Origin: Candidatus Thioglobus sp.
Lineage (GTDB): Bacteria; Pseudomonadota; Gammaproteobacteria; PS1; Pseudothioglobaceae
Direction of reading: 5' to 3'
NCBI GenBank assembly: GCA_018644675.1
Contig: JABGQC010000003.1
Span: 1 to 62,875, forward strand
DNA: 62,875 bases
Below, in pieces: positions 58,899 to 62,875 of the stretch (positions are counted from its first letter, which is position 1; every line of letters begins with the position of its first letter). Position numbers and translations under genes: made by a program. Below the pieces are notes generated by a model, which was given only the letters and a program-made list of their open reading frames with translations, did no database searches and had not been told where the DNA came from.

Positions 58899-59213
58899 AT
58901 GCAAGATTTAACCCCTGAAGCACTAGAAGAGTACCTAGAGTTTAACACTCCGTTACTACTCGATGTTAGAGAGCAGTGGGAATGGGATAAGTGCCATTTT
59001 GATGAGGCAAAGCTATTGCCCATGGGGCAAATCATGGCCAATATTGATACCCTGGACAAAAACCAAGAAATGGTTGTTATTTGCCATCATGGTATTCGTT
59101 CTATGCAAGTCGTGCGTTATTTTGAATCGATTGGTTTTACAAGCATGATTAATCTACGTGGCGGTATCGATGCCTGGGCTAAAACGATTGATCATTCAAT
59201 GGCTTTATACTAG
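58899..59213 (+). CDS. Single-domain rhodanese
   Basis: The 104-residue cytoplasmic protein is one rhodanese domain with active Cys62 in ICHHGIRSM, the loop form of GlpE/YgaP-like enzymes. It follows the VWA gene by two bases and ends the operon. Its 3' end overlaps rlmB, on the other strand, by nine bases. Confidence 0.92.
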   Translation: MQDLTPEALEEYLEFNTPLLLDVREQWEWDKCHFDEAKLLPMGQIMANIDTLDKNQEMVVICHHGIRSMQVVRYFESIGFTSMINLRGGIDAWAKTIDHSMALY

Positions 59214-59948
59214 ACGCTGTCTGCTCGCTTCAAATAAGCTAATTCCTGTAGCTACCGATACATTTAAACTCTCAACATTGCCCTGCATTGGAATTAGAGC
59301 TAGCTGATCACAAGATTGCTTAGTAAGCTTACGAAGTCCTGTGCCTTCTGCACCCATAATTAATGCGGTAGGTGTTTTTAAATCAATTTGGTAGATAGAG
59401 GTTTCGGTTGAGCCATCTAAACCCACCACCCAAACATCTTCTTTTTGCAAAGCTTTGATAGTTCGAGCAAGATTGGTTACCTGAAAAATCTTAAGCTGAT
59501 TTAGCGCGCCTGCCGAGGTTTTATGCACCAAAGCGTTAATCGGTGCAGAGCCGTCTTTATTGATCACCACACAATCCACACCAGCCGCATTAGCACTACG
59601 CAAACAAGCACCAAGATTTCTAGGATCTTGAATAGAGTCCAAAATTAGAATTAGTGGCGAGCCTTCTAGTCTTGATACAAACCCGATTAACTCATCTTGG
59701 TTGGGTAGGGTGGGGAGTAAAATTTCAGCAGCGATTCCTTGATGGGTTTGATTTTTAGTTAGCTTATCAAGCTGTTGCTTATTAGATTTAACGGTTTGAA
59801 TATCTAGTTGATTGAGCTGCGAGGTGATTTGTGCAACTCTCTTATCGTTACGATTATCAAGAGTTAAAACTTTAACAAATCCTTCTGGGGCTGAATCAAG
59901 CTGAGCCTGAATGGCGTGAAAGCCAAAAATAACAATTGTTTTAGACAT
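59205..59948 (-). CDS. rlmB: 23S rRNA 2'-O-methyltransferase
   Basis: RlmB methylates the ribose of G2251 in 23S rRNA. The 247-residue SPOUT enzyme has an N-terminal substrate-binding domain and the knot motifs DSIQDPRNLGACLRSANAAGVD, IMGAEGTGLRKL and IPMQGNVESLNVSVATGI. Confidence 0.94.
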   Translation of the reverse strand: MSKTIVIFGFHAIQAQLDSAPEGFVKVLTLDNRNDKRVAQITSQLNQLDIQTVKSNKQQLDKLTKNQTHQGIAAEILLPTLPNQDELIGFVSRLEGSPLILILDSIQDPRNLGACLRSANAAGVDCVVINKDGSAPINALVHKTSAGALNQLKIFQVTNLARTIKALQKEDVWVVGLDGSTETSIYQIDLKTPTALIMGAEGTGLRKLTKQSCDQLALIPMQGNVESLNVSVATGISLFEASRQRLV

Positions 59949-59959
59949 GGGTGATTAAG

Positions 59960-60856
59960 CTAGAGTTTGTGATCAAAAATTTCGATGTAAGCATCTTTTC
60001 TAAGTTTTTTAGTCCAGTTGCGAAAGTACAAGTTTTTCTTTTGGCGTATTAAGGCTGATTTAATCACTTTTAAGTGGTTATTAACCTGACGTCTTTCAAT
60101 AACCTTGATTAATCTCCAGCCATTGCCCGCTTTAAAAGGTGCTGATAATTCTTGCACTTTTAGAGGTTTTAGCGCTTGCATGAAGGCTTTAGGTAGTCGT
60201 TTTTGTACGAGCCAATCAGACTCCCCACCATCTTTATAAGACTCATCTTGAGAATGAAGTTTTGCTAAGGCTGAAAAAGACGCGCCTTGTTGAATTTGGC
60301 TGGCTAAATCAGTCAAAAACTCTTGAATTAAATCATCTTGAGATTGCAACAAGGAGTCGGTTTTGTCGATTGTGCTAATCGCAATTTGAGCAATGCGAAC
60401 TTGATCTTCCAGCGCCTGAGTGGCTGCTGGATTATCCTTTAGGGCTTGATCAATTTCTGCCTGACTTAAAGAAAGTTTAGCCTTGCTACTAATTAACTCC
60501 CTTAATCCGTTTAAAGAAAGTTTTTGTTGGATACTATCCATAATTTGCCCAAATTCAGGTCTTGTTTGCAGTTGTTTAAGGGTTAGCTTATTTTGCTTGG
60601 CAACTCGACTGAGCATATTGTTAATGGCACTAGATTTGGGCTTAACCCCCAATTGCGTTGCCTTTTCAATTTGCAAAAGGATGTCAATTTGTTGATTAAG
60701 TGTTTTTAACTTGCTCTCTTTAGACTGTTTGATATCGCTTTGCGTGTTAAGCGCATCACGCGTAATGAGATGGTCGTTAACAATGGCAACAATACTATTT
60801 GGTGCAGATGAGACACCAAGTGAAATAACCAGTGCCAATAAGGGTAGTTTGCTCAT
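59960..60856 (-). CDS. surA: Periplasmic chaperone/peptidyl-prolyl isomerase SurA
   Basis: SurA escorts outer-membrane proteins, including LptD, to BamA. From ATG 60856 the protein has 298 residues with a signal peptide (about 1-19) and the opening SIVAIVNDHLITRDAL. One parvulin domain is visible (QIQQGASFSALAKLHSQDESYKDGGESDWL); E. coli SurA has two, so this is a shorter form. It starts directly after the lptD stop codon. Confidence 0.88.
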   Translation of the reverse strand: MSKLPLLALVISLGVSSAPNSIVAIVNDHLITRDALNTQSDIKQSKESKLKTLNQQIDILLQIEKATQLGVKPKSSAINNMLSRVAKQNKLTLKQLQTRPEFGQIMDSIQQKLSLNGLRELISSKAKLSLSQAEIDQALKDNPAATQALEDQVRIAQIAISTIDKTDSLLQSQDDLIQEFLTDLASQIQQGASFSALAKLHSQDESYKDGGESDWLVQKRLPKAFMQALKPLKVQELSAPFKAGNGWRLIKVIERRQVNNHLKVIKSALIRQKKNLYFRNWTKKLRKDAYIEIFDHKL

Positions 60857-60857
60857 G

Positions 60858-62875
60858 TTAAAAGTCATCCAAATTAGCCAAGTAGTTTGGCACTTCATCT
60901 TCTAAGCGCTTATATAAGCTTGGCGAAGTGGTGGCGAGCCCCTTAAGTACCAGCTCAAAATTGGTAACATAGTCATAATCATTGCCACTCACGTGCTTTT
61001 TAAAGTGCGCTAAACGCAATGCCCAGCAGCAAGATTCATAGGCAATACCAGTGGTTTCTTTATTGGTAATTGAGTCAGTAATAGATCGGTTGATACCGGC
61101 AAATACATGCACTTGTTGGGTGATAGGGTAAGCACCGTAAAGCTCAGCTGACTTGATGGTATTGTCATCATGATGTGCCAGTGTTAAGAATTTTCTTGGA
61201 TTTAAAATGTAGCTCATTGAACTGTCACGCTTATCAATTTTATTGGTTTCTGGATCGTACTGCAATGCATTGTTAAAAGTAAAATTGTCAAATGAAACAT
61301 CAGCTGAAAGGGCAATATCAGAGTATTTTCTACGACTAACCAACACGCCAGAGCTATCCATATCAGTATCATCAATGTGACGTGTTTGTGCCGCCTTAAG
61401 ACTTAAATAGGTGTCACCGGTTTCTTCATCAATAAAATCAGACTCAAGGCCTAAAGTAAAGTTATTGGCATTGCTGATTCTATCAATACCAGTAAATTTT
61501 TGTCCTGAAAACAAACCCTCGTAAGAGTCATTTTTATCAGCAGAATCAAAACTTGGTAGAGCGCTTTGGTCTTTTTTAGGTGTGTAGTTATAAGCCAATC
61601 TAGGTGTAAGTGTTTGAATTAAATCCGTACCAAATAAGTGGGTTTCTCTTTCAAGGAATAATTTTGAATCCAGTCCAAAACTATAAATAGAGCGAGACTC
61701 ATCCGCTGCATTATCTAATGCATAATCTGTGGTGGAGAGATTGAGTTTAGGTGTTAGAGAATAAGCATTTGTTGTTATTGGACGAGAGAAATTAGCTTGA
61801 GCATGAGTACGCACTCCGGTATCAGTTGAGGTTTGGTGCTTAAAGTTAGTACTAACTAGTGAGAGGTCAATTTTTCGGTTATCCATACCCTCAAAGGCTT
61901 TAGAGATTGATATCTCAGGTGCACGTGTATAAGTGGCAGTGCCATTATTAATTAACTGCTCATTTTCTGCAAATAGAGCAATTTCTAAGTTCTGCTCGGT
62001 GTCCGCATAATTAAGGTCAAGGTGCGAAAATAGCGCAGAGTCAGAGGTGTCGCCATGAGTTATTTCTTTAAAGTAGTTTTGATCAGAAACACGATTAGCT
62101 ACTAAGCTTAATTCGGTTTTATCATTAAGTGATAAATCAACCGTAGAATTTAACAACCAACGCTTATTGCTTGTAATGTCATCTTCATTTAAGTAATGAC
62201 CCTCGATTTCAAAACGACCATCATCTAAGTATTTATTGCCAGCAATCAACTGACGATATTTACCTTCCACCACACTGCCACGACTTGAAAGCTGGTTAAG
62301 CGTTAGTAAGAAATCGCGATCTGGGGCGATGTTAAAATAATATGGAATTCTAATTTGGTAGTTATTTTCTTCGCCAGCAACTGACTCATCATAGCTACCA
62401 AACCCAGGCGCTAAGAAACCAGAACCTCGTCCTTCAAGCACCCATTCATGATGAGGTGCATAAAATACTGGAACACCTAAAAACTCCACCACGACATCAT
62501 CCGCAACACCACGATTAGTATCTGAATTAAGTGTAATTTGGTCAGCCTTCATTTGCCAATCAGTGTTTCCCAAGGGGCACAAAGAATAGCTAACGTCGTC
62601 AAAAACCTGCTGAGTACCATCATTAACAACCTGACTGGCCTGACCATTCATCTTGGTATCTGGATAGTGAAACTGAACTTGGTTTAACGTAGTGTGTGTA
62701 ATCTCATCTTGTTTTTTGATCACAGCACTCTTACCCACAAACATCAATTCGTCATCTTGAAATTTAACTTGACCCTTGGCTGTTGAAGTTTTGCTAGATT
62801 TTTTAATTTGAATTTCATCAGCACTTAGATAATAAGCACTGGAATTGAGCGCGACATTACCTGTTAATAGGTAAG
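60858..62875 (-). CDS. lptD: LPS-assembly protein LptD (N-terminus outside window)
   Basis: LptD is the outer-membrane barrel that places LPS on the cell surface. The frame is open past the right edge of the window, so the N-terminus is missing. The visible part starts in the OstA-like jellyroll (YLLTGNVALNSSAYYLSADEIQ) and runs through the barrel with GSGFLAPGFGSYDESV. It has the C-terminal CC pair (ESCCWALRL). It is followed by surA, the conserved lptD-surA order. Confidence 0.92.
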   Translation of the reverse strand, partial: YLLTGNVALNSSAYYLSADEIQIKKSSKTSTAKGQVKFQDDELMFVGKSAVIKKQDEITHTTLNQVQFHYPDTKMNGQASQVVNDGTQQVFDDVSYSLCPLGNTDWQMKADQITLNSDTNRGVADDVVVEFLGVPVFYAPHHEWVLEGRGSGFLAPGFGSYDESVAGEENNYQIRIPYYFNIAPDRDFLLTLNQLSSRGSVVEGKYRQLIAGNKYLDDGRFEIEGHYLNEDDITSNKRWLLNSTVDLSLNDKTELSLVANRVSDQNYFKEITHGDTSDSALFSHLDLNYADTEQNLEIALFAENEQLINNGTATYTRAPEISISKAFEGMDNRKIDLSLVSTNFKHQTSTDTGVRTHAQANFSRPITTNAYSLTPKLNLSTTDYALDNAADESRSIYSFGLDSKLFLERETHLFGTDLIQTLTPRLAYNYTPKKDQSALPSFDSADKNDSYEGLFSGQKFTGIDRISNANNFTLGLESDFIDEETGDTYLSLKAAQTRHIDDTDMDSSGVLVSRRKYSDIALSADVSFDNFTFNNALQYDPETNKIDKRDSSMSYILNPRKFLTLAHHDDNTIKSAELYGAYPITQQVHVFAGINRSITDSITNKETTGIAYESCCWALRLAHFKKHVSGNDYDYVTNFELVLKGLATTSPSLYKRLEDEVPNYLANLDDF

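Overview
The window looks like a chromosomal segment of a low-GC, free-living or recently free-living gammaproteobacterium with a sulfur-centred physiology. The complete isc operon, the ybeD-lipB-lipA order, the mrp/metG divergent pair, the rseP-bamA-lpxD-fabZ-lpxA envelope block and surA-lptD are all gammaproteobacterial arrangements. Many rhodaneses, DsrE/TusA-type proteins, YeeE/YedE transporters and NnrS/hemerythrin genes suggest a thiotroph of the SUP05/Thioglobus/bivalve-symbiont kind. That placement is my inference from gene content and was not tested by phylogeny.

Layout. 1-6.6 kb: end of a lipid A acyltransferase gene, cysE, then iscR-iscS-iscU-iscA-hscB-hscA-fdx (Fe-S cluster assembly). 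6.6-10.3 kb: a small uncharacterised gene, mrp, and divergent metG. 10.5-21.3 kb: an intact tRNA-Ser(GGA) followed by a 10.7-kb accessory island bounded by an exact 23-bp duplication of the tRNA 3' end. 21.4-39.5 kb: housekeeping genes, mostly on the minus strand (prlC, fabF, acpP, queC, parE, groESL, rpoH, gmk, yggX, murJ, lpxA, fabZ, lpxD, bamA, rseP, a DUF971 gene). 39.5-43.2 kb: dapF, apaH, apaG, rsmA, pdxA. 43.4-52.9 kb: two convergent RND efflux gene pairs whose permease genes share a perfect 281-bp inverted repeat. 53.0-54.8 kb: lipoate synthesis genes. 54.9-59.2 kb: a tightly coupled MoxR/NnrS/hemerythrin/VWA-metallopeptidase/rhodanese operon. 59.2 kb to the end: rlmB, surA and the 3' part of lptD.

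The island is the most interesting part. Its left half (10.9-14.3 kb, minus strand) is one compact operon: a split YeeE/YedE-type sulfur transporter (pmpA/pmpB-like), a TusA-like sulfur carrier, three small single-pass membrane proteins (one only 24 residues), an exported protein, two DsrE-like proteins and a small last gene. It reads like a complete import-and-relay route for a reduced sulfur species, with several parts I cannot name. A divergent exported rhodanese, a mono-haem cytochrome c and a ribbon-helix-helix protein follow on the plus strand. The right half (16.8-20.9 kb, minus strand) holds exported rhodanese - metallo-beta-lactamase-fold protein - ECF sigma factor, then permease - AhpD-like protein - thioredoxin-like protein. 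Both of these transcription units are preceded by the same element, TGCATCTTT-N13-CGTCT, which I read as the promoter of the island's own ECF sigma factor. The island would thus carry a self-regulated thiol/sulfur regulon. No integrase or transposase is visible in it.

Coordinates and motifs were read by eye. Repeat identities should be confirmed by alignment.
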